The translations under genes were made by a program, and so were the position numbers. DNA of 64,000 bases from Prevotellaceae bacterium UBA3627 (GTDB lineage: Bacteria; Bacteroidota; Bacteroidia; Bacteroidales; Bacteroidaceae): positions 52,435 to 116,434 of the forward strand of contig DFLE01000024.1 in assembly GCA_002373375.1 (NCBI GenBank), read 5' to 3'. Shown here piece after piece: positions 32,694 through 43,218 of the stretch (the stretch's first letter is position 1; each line of letters begins with the position of its first letter). The notes beneath the pieces are model-generated. The model made no database searches and was not told the DNA's origin. It saw only the letters and a list, made by a program, of their open reading frames with translations.

Positions 32694-35573
32694 ATGAAAA
32701 AACTCATTTTGTATGCATCTCTCATTTGCATCGGAATGGCATCTTGCTCAAAAGACTATGTTGTCGATGAGGAAAGTATGCCAGACTGGTTAGGTGAGAG
32801 TATCTACGGAGAACTGAAGAGTCCGAAGTCGCTCAATGGTACGTTTAACACATACCTGCGTCTTATTGACGACTTGGGATATACAGAGGTTCTCGGTCAT
32901 ACGGGTAGTAAGACCATCTTCCCTGCCAACGATGAGGCGTTCGCAGAGTATTTCAAGGATGGTAACAACCGTTATGGAGCACGTAGCTACGACGACTTGA
33001 CTAAGAGTCAGAAGGCGCAGCTGCTCTTCTCTTCAATGATCGATAATGCCATTCTTATCGGCAATATCTCAACTGAGCAGAACGCTAACGGTGACCTTCT
33101 GCAGGGCAGGGCGGTGAAACACTCCACCAACCTGCAGCTTGTGAATACTATTGAGCCTCTGTATTCCCAGAATTTCCCAAAGAACAACCCGTTCTTTGAC
33201 AGGTTCGTGGAGGCTGGATCGCTGCAGGGTATCTATGACAACACCGTGCCTCCTATGGTTCACTTTACTGGTGAGTATATGCTGAATAACTCCATGACGG
33301 TGGTAGGCGATGACAACGACTTCTCCGTAATCACCGGCAATAACTATAACGACGGTGATGCATATGTCTTCAAGAATAAAGTGATAGCAGGCAATGTTAC
33401 CTGTCAGAATGGTTACATACACCAGCTTGACGGTGTGCTTGAGCCACCGGGCAACATGGCGCAGGTGTTGCGTGAGGATACGGAGAGCGGCTCTGGTACG
33501 TCTCTCTTCTCACGTATGCTGGATTACTTCTGTGCTCCTTTCAATGATGTAGCCACGAAGAATCTTTATGATGCATGGGCTATCGAGAACGGAGAGCCAA
33601 CCATCGGTAACGTGTATGCCATACGCTATTTCAGCCAGTTGTCAAGAAATGCCGTGAAACTTGACCGCTATACAGACGATGACGGCAAGACAAGCAATGT
33701 GCACACTGAGTCACAGCTGCTTAACTTTGACCCGGGATGGAACCAGTATAAGCCAAGTGCCACAAGTTCACAGAATGAGGACATCGCAGCAATCCTCGCG
33801 CCTACAGACGATGCTATATGGGAATATTTCAAGGAGAATGGCGGCGGCGGCGCCTATATCATAGAGAACCTCGGAAATCCGGCATTGGAGAACACGCGCG
33901 AGAACCTCGGTGAGAACTTTGACGCTGTTTATAACAATGACCCTACGGTGTTCACCAATATGCTGAACAACCTGATGAAGGCATATTTCTCAAAGACCGT
34001 GCCCAGCAAGTTCTCTACAGTACAGAACGATGCTTTTGAGTTCATGGGCGTGACGCTTGATGATGTCCATAAAAACGCGTCAGGCAAGTATGATGTGAAG
34101 ATAGCCAACAACGGTGTCATCTACAAGATGGACAAGTTCTTCGCACCACAGCTTTACAACTCTGTACTCGGTCCGGCATCGGTATATCAGAATATGCGCA
34201 CAATGGGACAGATGCTCAACGACCATGCCGTTACCGCCGGTGAGGTGCCTGCGCTCGGTGTGAATATGTACTACTACCTCATGTCAATGAAGTCGAAGTA
34301 CGCGGTGTTTGTTCCGGAAGACAACAGCACCTTTATATATATAGACCCTACGTCTATCTATGATGCGGACAATTACGGTACTAAGGCTCTGCGTTTCCGC
34401 TTCAACTCGGATGCGACTGACGCTAAGTTCAATGTCATGGTGCAGAAAGGTGTGTATGAGAACGGAGTGTTCCAGGAGTTGGGCGAGTACACAGAGGAGA
34501 ATATAGAGAATGGTACATATTCTACGCAGATACAGGATATGCTTAACTATCATGTCGTGGTGCTTAACAGCAGTGAGGACGGACTGAGCGGCAACCATTT
34601 CTACAAGACGAAGCACGGTGGCGCAATCTATGTGCCTGACGGCTTCGCGCGCAACGGCAAGACTGTGCTCGGCGGCGCTCAGGTGGAGGGCAATGCTCCT
34701 GCCGCCAAGGTGATTACACAGTACAGTAAGACTGGCCGTCAAGACGCAGACCCTGAGGCTAACATCGAGAATGGTACATGTTACTTGATAAATGCTCCTA
34801 TTCAGCCTACGACAAGAAGTACCTATAAGGTGCTTTCAGAGAAATATCAGAAGTTCTATGAATTTATGAACGGATTTGAGGGTAATACGGATATCTTGAC
34901 GTTTGCCGGTATCAGCAATGTTATTAACGAGAAGACTAAGAAGTCTGAGCAGACAAACTATACGATGTTCGAGGCAACAAACAACAATCCTCTGCGTCCT
35001 GATCTGTATGATGCCCGTATGCGTATGCTCGGTGCTTATAACTATACTGTATATGCACCGACAGATGATGCGATGGAGAAGGCATACGCTAAGGGACTGC
35101 CTTCGTGGGACGAGATAGAGAATTTGTATAAAGTATATTCGGAACTGTCAGAAGGCTCGTCAGAATATGCGGCTGCGCAGAAGGAGATACGCACAAAGAT
35201 TGACGTGATGCGTCAGTTCGTGTTCTATCATATACAGAATAACTCCGTGTTTGCCGACAACACCATCAGCAGTGGCTCTTACCAGACATTCTGCACAGAT
35301 GACCTCGGCATTGCTCAGCCGCTTAACATCAGCGGTGGTAATGGCACGCTGAATGTCAGGGATATAGCAGGACAGAGCATCAGCGTGGTTTATGGTAGCG
35401 AGAACGCTAATATCCTGGCGCGCGATATAGTAACAACATCTACCAATAAGGGTAAAGCCATAGACTACTCTTCATTCGTTACTATCCATGGTATTGACAC
35501 ACCGCTTTGCTTTAACCGCAACGGCAGATATGACGGAAAGTGGAGTGGCGCACCTGCTGCCAAGAGGCGTTAA
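32694..35573 (+). CDS. Multi-domain fasciclin (FAS1) lipoprotein
   Basis: 959 residues. The lipobox is GMASCSKDY (Cys near 19). Four FAS1-like units can be read: about 45-250 (TGSKTIFPANDEAFAEYF ... NGYIHQLDGVLEP), 260-490 (AAILAPTDDAIWEYF ... NGVIYKMDKFF), 495-715 (YAVFVPEDNSTF) and 730-945 (YTVYAPTDDAMEKAY). The FAS1 fold is used in adhesion and, in Bacteroidetes PULs, in surface proteins accompanying SusCD. It is first of seven same-strand genes with short gaps, so it probably forms part of an outer-membrane uptake complex. Confidence 0.85.
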   Translation: MKKLILYASLICIGMASCSKDYVVDEESMPDWLGESIYGELKSPKSLNGTFNTYLRLIDDLGYTEVLGHTGSKTIFPANDEAFAEYFKDGNNRYGARSYDDLTKSQKAQLLFSSMIDNAILIGNISTEQNANGDLLQGRAVKHSTNLQLVNTIEPLYSQNFPKNNPFFDRFVEAGSLQGIYDNTVPPMVHFTGEYMLNNSMTVVGDDNDFSVITGNNYNDGDAYVFKNKVIAGNVTCQNGYIHQLDGVLEPPGNMAQVLREDTESGSGTSLFSRMLDYFCAPFNDVATKNLYDAWAIENGEPTIGNVYAIRYFSQLSRNAVKLDRYTDDDGKTSNVHTESQLLNFDPGWNQYKPSATSSQNEDIAAILAPTDDAIWEYFKENGGGGAYIIENLGNPALENTRENLGENFDAVYNNDPTVFTNMLNNLMKAYFSKTVPSKFSTVQNDAFEFMGVTLDDVHKNASGKYDVKIANNGVIYKMDKFFAPQLYNSVLGPASVYQNMRTMGQMLNDHAVTAGEVPALGVNMYYYLMSMKSKYAVFVPEDNSTFIYIDPTSIYDADNYGTKALRFRFNSDATDAKFNVMVQKGVYENGVFQELGEYTEENIENGTYSTQIQDMLNYHVVVLNSSEDGLSGNHFYKTKHGGAIYVPDGFARNGKTVLGGAQVEGNAPAAKVITQYSKTGRQDADPEANIENGTCYLINAPIQPTTRSTYKVLSEKYQKFYEFMNGFEGNTDILTFAGISNVINEKTKKSEQTNYTMFEATNNNPLRPDLYDARMRMLGAYNYTVYAPTDDAMEKAYAKGLPSWDEIENLYKVYSELSEGSSEYAAAQKEIRTKIDVMRQFVFYHIQNNSVFADNTISSGSYQTFCTDDLGIAQPLNISGGNGTLNVRDIAGQSISVVYGSENANILARDIVTTSTNKGKAIDYSSFVTIHGIDTPLCFNRNGRYDGKWSGAPAAKRR

Positions 35574-35607
35574 CAGCATTTTGTATAAAGAATAATAATA
35601 AGAAGTC

Positions 35608-38600
35608 ATGAATAATATGTCAAAACAAAAGTTTCTAATGACATTGATACTCTCTGTCATCACCCATATAGTGATGGCGCAGGGGGTAGTCATATCAGGA
35701 ACGGTGGAGGACGCTATGGGGCCAGTCATGCTTGCCAATGTGACGGAGCGTGATGCCAATGACCGTATCGTCAATGCTACGCAGACTGATATGATGGGTA
35801 ACTTCTCCATGGAAGTTAAGAGTACCAAGAATATGCTTGTCGTGTCGTACGTGGGCAGCAAGACATGGAAAAAGAAAATAGGTGACGAGACATCGTTCGC
35901 CATCAAGCTTGAGGATGAGAAGACTACCCTTAACGAGGTGACGGTGCGCGGTCGTCGTGCCAACTCTGGTGGTCTGAACATTCAGAAGAAAGAGATATCT
36001 GTATCACAGCAGACGTTCAACCTCTCTGAGGTCGAGGGTATGGCATTCACCTCGGCCGACGAGGCTCTGCAGGGTGAGATCGCAGGTCTGGATATCGTAA
36101 GTAACTCTGGTAACCTGGGTTCTGGTTCTACCATGCGCCTGCGTGGTGTGTCATCTTTGTCTGGCAACTCTCAGCCGTTGATTGTTGTTGACGATAAGAT
36201 ATTTGACTATAGCGAGGGTGACATCGATATTGAGAATGCGGATAATGAGGCTTTCTCTTCTCTGCTTGCAGTCAGCGTTGATGATATCGCCAGCATTACG
36301 GTGCTGAAGGATGCTGCCGCTACCGCTATCTGGGGTTCACAGGGCGCGAACGGTGTCATTCAGATTACTACTAAGCGTGGTAAGCGTGGTAAACCGAAAG
36401 TGAATCTCAGCTACAAGTTTACGGGTACATGGATGCCGGCTGGCTACAAGCTGCTTAACGGTGACCAATATACCATGATGCTCAAGGAGGAGTTCTATAA
36501 TCCGACTCAGAGCGCAGCGGCTACTGCCGATGTGGCGGAGATTAACTATGACCCTACGTATTCTGAGTATAACTACTGGAACCGTAATACAGACTGGGTG
36601 GATGAGGTTACACAGTTCGGACAGCAGCACGAGGCTAACGTCAACATTACGGGTGGCGGTCAGAAGGCTACTTTCCGTATCTCTGCGGGATACAACCACC
36701 AGACTGGTACCATCATCAAGCAGCGTCTTGATCGTCTTACCACTCGATTAGTACTTGATTATAATGTGTCAGACCGTATCAGGTTCTCTACCAACTTCGC
36801 TTTGACATATACCGATAACCTGAAGAACTATACCTTTGGCTCAAGCAAGAATAATGTCAAGACACACAATAGTATTCTTGCTATGGCTCTCGGCATGGCT
36901 CCTAATATGGCTATATATCGTGACAACGGAGAGTACTATCTGATGAATCCTAACCGAACAGGTATGACTCCGTATGACGGTAACTACAGTTCCCTGAAGA
37001 TGAATTCGGTGTATCTCATCGGTAACCCTGTCGCTTATGCCAATTCTTCATGGCAGAAAGAGCAGACCTATAGTATCGTGCCTGACTTTAACCTGAAGTA
37101 TGAGCTTCTCGGTACTGAGTCTAATCAGAGCCGTCTGACATTCAACGGGCGCGTGTATTTCGATATATACGCTTACTCTCTGCCTACATATATGCCGGGC
37201 AGCCTCACTAACAATGAATATACCAGTGACTTGTATAACTTTGCTACGAATACGGAGAGGAACAACTTCAAACTCGGTGCGCGTGCGGAGCTTATCTTCA
37301 CTCCTTATTTCAGGAACCAGGATTTCAGCCTTACGATGCTTGCGCGCTATGAGTGCAACACTGGCAGGTATTCTTATCAGTATGCCGCAAAGAGCCAGTT
37401 GCCTAATGGTCTGGAGACCATTGAGGCTTTGGCTAATAACCGCAGTATGAGCAACACGCTCTCTACGGTTAAGTCAGCCTCTCAGAACTGGGTATATAAT
37501 GCCCACTTCTCTTACAAGGAGCGTTACAATCTCAGTTTCTCACTGCGTGGTGACAGCAACTCCGGCTTCGGTCCTGACAACCCGTGGTTCTACTCACCAT
37601 CAGTATCTCTGCGTTACAACATCAGCGACGAGAAATTCTTTGAGCCTTTGCGCAAGGTCGTTTCCATGTTGGGTATCCGTGGTTCATGGGGTATATCGGG
37701 TAGCACCAGTGCGAGTGCCGCCTCGTTCTACAATACATACACCATGGCCGCAGGTTACTACGGATTTGATTCTGCTATAACGTTGTCTGGATTGAAACTT
37801 ACGACCTTGAAGCCACAGAAGCGTGAGGGTCTTAACTTCGGTCTTAACCTTGGTTTCTTCAATGATGTCATAGAGTTAGACCTCAACGTATATAAGGAGA
37901 AGACTTCTAACCTTATTGTTAAGAATGCTCCGTTGCCGTCAACCACAGGTTTCACAGGGTTGAGCTTCGCTAATATCGGTAAGATTGAGAACAAGGGCTG
38001 GGAGCTGAGCATCACAGGTAATAAGTTCCTGAAGGTAAAGAAGTTCTCTTTGTCCGCAAGCTTCAATATGGCACAGAACGCCAACGAGTTGCTTGAGATG
38101 AACAAGGATGTGCTTGCTACATACAATACCAAGTTTGAGGATGTGTATAACAAGCGTGGTAACGGTGGGCGTATGAACAAGGTTGAGGTAGGTGCTCCAC
38201 TCTGTTCTATCTACGGCTATCAGTCAAAGGGCGTGTTCCAGTATTCATACGAGTATTTGCAGAACTACAACACCAAGATGAAGCAGCAGAATCCTAACTG
38301 GACATCAACGGACTATGAGAACCAGATCAACCAGTGGCTGGCAGAGGGTAAGTCTTTCCCTGTCGCTACTGATGCTAACGGTCATGTCATAATGACAAAC
38401 AACGGTGAGCCGCAGCATCTTGTATATCGCTACGAGAACGGTGCCGCAGAGTATCAGTTCAAGGGCGGTGACGCTTACTATGAAGATATCAACCATGACG
38501 GTCAGATTAACGAGCTTGACATCGTATATCTTGGTAATTCTCTGCCAAAGTTGCAGGGTGGATTCTCGCTCACAGCACAGTATGGCAACTGGAAGATGGT

Positions 38601-39033
38601 AGCCCGTTTCACCTACCGTTGGGGTAACAAGATACTCAACGCAGCGCGTATGGGACTGGAGAGTATGTACGGAACAGACAACCAGTGTGCGTCTGTAAAC
38701 TATCGTTGGCGTAAGGATGGTGACGTTACCGAGTTGCCACGTGCGCTTTACAACGAGGGATACAACTATCAGGTAAGCTCACGCTTTGTAGAGAATGGCG
38801 CGTTCCTGCGTTTCCAGAACCTGCAGATTTCTTACAGCTTCCCAAAGAAACAGATTAAGAAATGGGGACTTAACAGCCTGTCGGCTTATGTGACCATGAA
38901 TAATCTCTTCTGTCTGACTAAGTACACTGGTATCGACCCGGAGGTTGCTGCATCCACATACGCTCCTGCCATTGATACCTCTAACACTCCGAAATCAAAG
39001 TCTGTCACTGCAAGTCTCAGCTTCGGATTCTAA
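35608..39033 (+). CDS. SusC/RagA-type TonB-dependent outer-membrane transporter (1)
   Basis: 1141 residues. A signal peptide (about 1-25) is followed by a carboxypeptidase-regulatory-like beta domain (ISGTVEDAMGPVMLANVTER, about 29-110). The plug domain contains DEALQGEIAGLDIVSNSG and the signature ITVLKDAAATAIWGSQGANG / VIQITTKRGK. A 22-strand barrel follows, ending in the C-terminal aromatic SLSFGF. It imports oligosaccharides with the SusD encoded downstream. ATG at 35617 is an alternative start. It is in the operon between the FAS1 lipoprotein and SusD1. Confidence 0.95.
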   Translation: MNNMSKQKFLMTLILSVITHIVMAQGVVISGTVEDAMGPVMLANVTERDANDRIVNATQTDMMGNFSMEVKSTKNMLVVSYVGSKTWKKKIGDETSFAIKLEDEKTTLNEVTVRGRRANSGGLNIQKKEISVSQQTFNLSEVEGMAFTSADEALQGEIAGLDIVSNSGNLGSGSTMRLRGVSSLSGNSQPLIVVDDKIFDYSEGDIDIENADNEAFSSLLAVSVDDIASITVLKDAAATAIWGSQGANGVIQITTKRGKRGKPKVNLSYKFTGTWMPAGYKLLNGDQYTMMLKEEFYNPTQSAAATADVAEINYDPTYSEYNYWNRNTDWVDEVTQFGQQHEANVNITGGGQKATFRISAGYNHQTGTIIKQRLDRLTTRLVLDYNVSDRIRFSTNFALTYTDNLKNYTFGSSKNNVKTHNSILAMALGMAPNMAIYRDNGEYYLMNPNRTGMTPYDGNYSSLKMNSVYLIGNPVAYANSSWQKEQTYSIVPDFNLKYELLGTESNQSRLTFNGRVYFDIYAYSLPTYMPGSLTNNEYTSDLYNFATNTERNNFKLGARAELIFTPYFRNQDFSLTMLARYECNTGRYSYQYAAKSQLPNGLETIEALANNRSMSNTLSTVKSASQNWVYNAHFSYKERYNLSFSLRGDSNSGFGPDNPWFYSPSVSLRYNISDEKFFEPLRKVVSMLGIRGSWGISGSTSASAASFYNTYTMAAGYYGFDSAITLSGLKLTTLKPQKREGLNFGLNLGFFNDVIELDLNVYKEKTSNLIVKNAPLPSTTGFTGLSFANIGKIENKGWELSITGNKFLKVKKFSLSASFNMAQNANELLEMNKDVLATYNTKFEDVYNKRGNGGRMNKVEVGAPLCSIYGYQSKGVFQYSYEYLQNYNTKMKQQNPNWTSTDYENQINQWLAEGKSFPVATDANGHVIMTNNGEPQHLVYRYENGAAEYQFKGGDAYYEDINHDGQINELDIVYLGNSLPKLQGGFSLTAQYGNWKMVARFTYRWGNKILNAARMGLESMYGTDNQCASVNYRWRKDGDVTELPRALYNEGYNYQVSSRFVENGAFLRFQNLQISYSFPKKQIKKWGLNSLSAYVTMNNLFCLTKYTGIDPEVAASTYAPAIDTSNTPKSKSVTASLSFGF

Positions 39034-39080
39034 TTAATAGATGACAATATTGGTTTAACAAATATAAAACAGACAATATA

Positions 39081-40940
39081 ATGAAAAAGATATTATCCAT
39101 AATAACTCTCGGTATGTGTCTTGTGTCATGCGTTGACACAGTCATATTGCCTGATGATAAGATTGTGGACGAGGATATGTGGCAGACTAAGTCTGATGTG
39201 ACTGGTGTCGTGGCGGCTGCTTATAGTCAGTTAAGGAGTGAATCCTTTCAACTCAGCCTTATTGTGTGGGGTGACTATCGTTCTGACGAACTGCAGATGT
39301 CTAACTCTGTCGCTCTTACCAACAATACGGCTTATGTACAGGATCTCAAAGAGATTTATTCTTTGAATATAATGCCAAGTAACTCGTTTACGAATTGGAA
39401 TGTGCTGTATTCAGCAATCAACTATTGTAACCTTGTCATGGAGAAGGCTCGCGGCGTAGTGGATATCGATCCGAACTATACCATGGGAGATTACAAAACA
39501 GACATCGCAAAGGTGAAGGCATTGCGTGCGCTGTGTTACTTCTATCTGGTGCGTGTTTTCCGTGATGTGCCTGTAAGCACCACAGCCTATATGACAGACT
39601 CTCAGGATACCCAGTTGGAGCAGAAAGCACCGGCAGAGGTTCTTGAGATGTGTATTAATGATTTGAAGGAAATAGAAGGTGACGCTATTCTGTCTAACGT
39701 CTATGGCGACTGGCGTGACAAGGGCTATATGACAAGAGATGCCGTACGTGCCCTTCTTGCTGACATCTATCTGTGGCGTGCATCTGTAAATCATCAGGAC
39801 AATCCAGCTCAGGCTCTGGCTGACTATCAGGCTTGCGAGGAGTACTGCAACAAGGTAATTGAGGCAAAGAGAGATGCTCACCAGAAGACACTGGGTGAGA
39901 CTGACAAGGAGTATTATCTCGCAGACTGTGATGATTATTACAACAGTGTGTTTGCAACAAATCCTCCAAGCAAGACTTTTGGAAGGTCATTCATAGGAAT
40001 GAACTCAGAGGAAAGTATCTTCGAGATTCAATACCGCTCTTATTCGTCAACCAATGGTATCTTAAGGACATTTGCGAATCCTGGTATCGTAAAGATGTAT
40101 TACAAGTATAATGGCAATAATAACGGCGCCACTCCTTACTTGATGACAACTGGCAATTACGGCAAGTATAGCGGAAGTACTTCAGGTACGGCTGTTTTCA
40201 AGAACGCAGAAGATATCCGTCAGAACGAGTTCATATATGCGGCAAACTCTGACGTGGCGCAGTATCAGGTGCGTAAGTTCATTGCTACGAGATCATGTGA
40301 AAAGAAGGTCGAGACATCGGGACCGGATGTTTCTAATGTAAGACCAAACTGGGTAATATATCGTCTTACCGATGTCATGCTTATGAAGGCGGAGGCTTTG
40401 GTTCAGATTAATGAGTTGATTTCAGGTGACGCTGGTGATGACGCTGAAAGCGGAGACATAACGGACGGTAACGAGGAAGGCGAAGAGGAAAGTTCAAAAA
40501 GGGACTACCTGCAGGAAGCCTTTGACTTGGTGTATGCTGTAAACACACGCTCGCTGACAGATGGAGATGCTTCTACTAATATCCTAAAGTTCAATACTTA
40601 CAAGGACAGAATGGAGACACTGATACTTCTGGAGCGTGCACGTGAACTGTGCTTTGAGGGTAAGCGTTGGTTTGACCTGATGCGCTATAACTATCGCCAC
40701 GTTTCTGGTGTGCAGTATGACAAGACATTTGCTCAGCAGGGCGGAAACTATGTCAGCAACTACAGTGAGATGCTTTCTCTGGCAATGTCGGCCAAGTACA
40801 CCTCACCTGCCGTAATGGCAACAAAGATGCCGACGGAGCCGTATCTCTACTGGCCTATCAATACTGCACAGATGGATGTGAATAGTAAGTTGGTACAGAA
40901 TCCCGTATGGCAGGCATCAGCTTCTTCTGCAAGAAATTGA
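39081..40940 (+). CDS. SusD/RagB-type glycan-binding lipoprotein (1)
   Basis: 619 residues. The lipobox is MCLVSCVDT (Cys near 17). TPR-like helices are spread through the protein. The SusD C-terminal signature LERARELCFEGKRWFDLMRY is present, and the C-terminus WPINTAQMDVNSKLVQNP is typical. An acidic linker (SGDAGDDAESGDITDGNEEG, about 453-472) precedes the last third and may be a flexible loop. It caps the SusC encoded upstream. The PUL context suggests pectic oligosaccharides, but the ligand is not shown. Confidence 0.94.
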   Translation: MKKILSIITLGMCLVSCVDTVILPDDKIVDEDMWQTKSDVTGVVAAAYSQLRSESFQLSLIVWGDYRSDELQMSNSVALTNNTAYVQDLKEIYSLNIMPSNSFTNWNVLYSAINYCNLVMEKARGVVDIDPNYTMGDYKTDIAKVKALRALCYFYLVRVFRDVPVSTTAYMTDSQDTQLEQKAPAEVLEMCINDLKEIEGDAILSNVYGDWRDKGYMTRDAVRALLADIYLWRASVNHQDNPAQALADYQACEEYCNKVIEAKRDAHQKTLGETDKEYYLADCDDYYNSVFATNPPSKTFGRSFIGMNSEESIFEIQYRSYSSTNGILRTFANPGIVKMYYKYNGNNNGATPYLMTTGNYGKYSGSTSGTAVFKNAEDIRQNEFIYAANSDVAQYQVRKFIATRSCEKKVETSGPDVSNVRPNWVIYRLTDVMLMKAEALVQINELISGDAGDDAESGDITDGNEEGEEESSKRDYLQEAFDLVYAVNTRSLTDGDASTNILKFNTYKDRMETLILLERARELCFEGKRWFDLMRYNYRHVSGVQYDKTFAQQGGNYVSNYSEMLSLAMSAKYTSPAVMATKMPTEPYLYWPINTAQMDVNSKLVQNPVWQASASSARN

Positions 40941-40981
40941 TGGATAAAGGTTTTCTCTGTAAATATTAAAAAGTAATTATT

Positions 40982-43168
40982 ATGAAAAAATATATAAAGA
41001 ACAAAGCACATTCTCTGCTCGCTCTCGTTGTGATGGGCGCTCCCCTTATGGTGTCATGTGTGGATGAGCCTGATGCTTCCAACCTCTATAACGCGTTGGA
41101 GCTTACCATTGAGCAGACGTTGGAGAATGATGAAGACCTGTCGGCTTTTAACGCTATATTGAAGAAGACAATATATGCAAATACATTGTCAACCTATGGC
41201 AACTACTCTTGTTTCGCACCAGTCAATGAGGGTGTGTCACTGTATCTTGACTCGCTCTACAACGATCCATCGTGCGACGGAATTGTAAAGCCGCTGCATA
41301 ATGGCATAACAGAGACACCGGGTTTTGAGAACCTTGATGTTATGGAGAAAGTGGAGTTGATGCCTAAGGATCTATGTGTGGATCTTGCAAAGTATCACCT
41401 CTCTGGCGATGAGTGTACGATATCAGAGGTATCTGGTCAGACAACATGGAATACCATGTTGCTCGGACGTTACGTTAACGTTCGTATTGACGGCGGCAAG
41501 ACATGGCTCGGACCTGATGCTTACATCATCGATGCCGATATTTCCTGCTCCAATGGCTTGATACAGAAAATATCAAGCATGGTGCGTCGTGAGGATCGTC
41601 TGATAGCTGAGCAGTTGTCAGTTGACGAGAACTTCAAGATATTCTCAGAGGCTCTGAAGCTTACGGGCATAGACATGGAGCTGGCAGTGGAGAAAAAAGA
41701 TACTGTTTACAAATTGGCTGAGACCAAGCCGACTGACCGTGACGGTAATCCTCTATACTGTCCTACAGAGTGCAAGGTAGGCTTTACCATTTTTGCCGAG
41801 CCGGACGAAGTGTTTGAGGCCGCAGGCATCACAGATATAGAGAGCCTGAAAGAAAAGTGTAAGGAGTGGTATGCAAATTCTTCTCTGTGGTATAACTATC
41901 TCAATGAGAAAGGTATCCAGGTTTCTACTGGCGATGACTACACTAATGAGTGGAACGTACTCCACATGTTTGTAGCTTATCACATACTTCGCGCAGGCAT
42001 GCCTGTTGACCAGATTGTATATGAGAAGACAAACAGCAATCAGTCTGTGTGGAATGTATCATTTGGATATGAGCCTCAGGAGTATTTTGAGACGATGTTG
42101 CCTAACACTCTCTTGAAGGTATGGGCAACCGATCCTAATTCACAAGGTAAAGAGCCTAAACTGTGGATTAACCGTTACCGTCAGAACAATACTCTGACAG
42201 ATGAGTATGGCACGTTTGGCTCAGACGCTACTCACCCGATTATCTTCCCAGGTGTCCAGATAGACCGTACATACAACAAGCAGACTCTTAACGGATATAT
42301 ACATAAGATTAACGGCATACTGAAATATGACCAGCAGACCGTGGCTTCTTTCTATGAGCGTATTCGTCTTGACTCCTCTACGTTCCTGTATGAGTTGATT
42401 AATAACGGTATTCGTAATGCGACAGCTTCTCAGGTGTCAAACATGAATGGTGGTGGTGATGGTAACCGTGTAGCGTTTGATGTAAACTACTTCGATAATA
42501 TCGTATGTTACAATCCTAATACGGTTCTGCGTTTCAATGTACTCGGTGCATGGCGTGCCCACAACTCAGACCAGTTCCAGGGATGGGATACATACGACAT
42601 AGCTTTCAAGCTGCCGCACGTGCCTACCGGTGAGTATGAGTTGCGTATCATATATCCTCCTATGATCAGAGGTGGTATGATGCAGTTCTATCTCGGTGAG
42701 TCAAGCAGTCAGGCGGAGATGGTAGCACAGGGAACTCCGTTTGATGCTCAGCTTAATCCTTACGAGAATGCATCTTTCGGTTTCATTGATGTTGACCCGG
42801 ATAATGAGGAGTATGGTATAGAGAGCGACCAGGTGATGCACGTACGCGGATATATGCGTGCTCCGGCATCATTCTCTCGTGCCACTTACAATACTAATAC
42901 AAACAAGCTGACTGTGACAGCAGATGACCCATACGCTGCTTGTAAGCAGATGACAGGAGGTACAAGTTGCCGTACGGAGTCAGGATATGGCACAATGATG
43001 TTACGTCGTGTTATCTGTACACAGCAGTTCAAGCAGGGAACAGACTACTGGCTGCGTATCAAGAACCTTATAACCAACGCGGCAAACCTTGGTTGGTCGT
43101 TTGACTTCGTGGAGCTTGTTCCTACAGGTATCGTAAACAGTCAGAGTATGATGGAAGACTGGTATTAA
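40982..43168 (+). CDS. FAS1-like surface lipoprotein
   Basis: 728 residues. The signal ends at a lipobox (LMVSCVDEP, Cys near 26). FAS1-type segments are at about 40-210 (SAFNAILKKTI ... YSCFAPVNEG) and about 210-460 (FKIFSEALKLTGID...GYIHKINGILKYD). The last 270 residues form a beta-rich domain (FDVNYFDNIVCYNPNTVLRF, ...GEYELRIIYPP) that resembles a jelly-roll carbohydrate-binding module. The family is close to DUF5108/fasciclin proteins of Bacteroidetes. Its position between SusD1 and another FAS1 gene suggests a surface glycan-binding protein. Confidence 0.75.
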   Translation: MKKYIKNKAHSLLALVVMGAPLMVSCVDEPDASNLYNALELTIEQTLENDEDLSAFNAILKKTIYANTLSTYGNYSCFAPVNEGVSLYLDSLYNDPSCDGIVKPLHNGITETPGFENLDVMEKVELMPKDLCVDLAKYHLSGDECTISEVSGQTTWNTMLLGRYVNVRIDGGKTWLGPDAYIIDADISCSNGLIQKISSMVRREDRLIAEQLSVDENFKIFSEALKLTGIDMELAVEKKDTVYKLAETKPTDRDGNPLYCPTECKVGFTIFAEPDEVFEAAGITDIESLKEKCKEWYANSSLWYNYLNEKGIQVSTGDDYTNEWNVLHMFVAYHILRAGMPVDQIVYEKTNSNQSVWNVSFGYEPQEYFETMLPNTLLKVWATDPNSQGKEPKLWINRYRQNNTLTDEYGTFGSDATHPIIFPGVQIDRTYNKQTLNGYIHKINGILKYDQQTVASFYERIRLDSSTFLYELINNGIRNATASQVSNMNGGGDGNRVAFDVNYFDNIVCYNPNTVLRFNVLGAWRAHNSDQFQGWDTYDIAFKLPHVPTGEYELRIIYPPMIRGGMMQFYLGESSSQAEMVAQGTPFDAQLNPYENASFGFIDVDPDNEEYGIESDQVMHVRGYMRAPASFSRATYNTNTNKLTVTADDPYAACKQMTGGTSCRTESGYGTMMLRRVICTQQFKQGTDYWLRIKNLITNAANLGWSFDFVELVPTGIVNSQSMMEDWY

Positions 43169-43218
43169 TCAGTTGTCTCTGACATTAAGATTATAAAGAA
43201 TAATAAAAAATTGTTCGT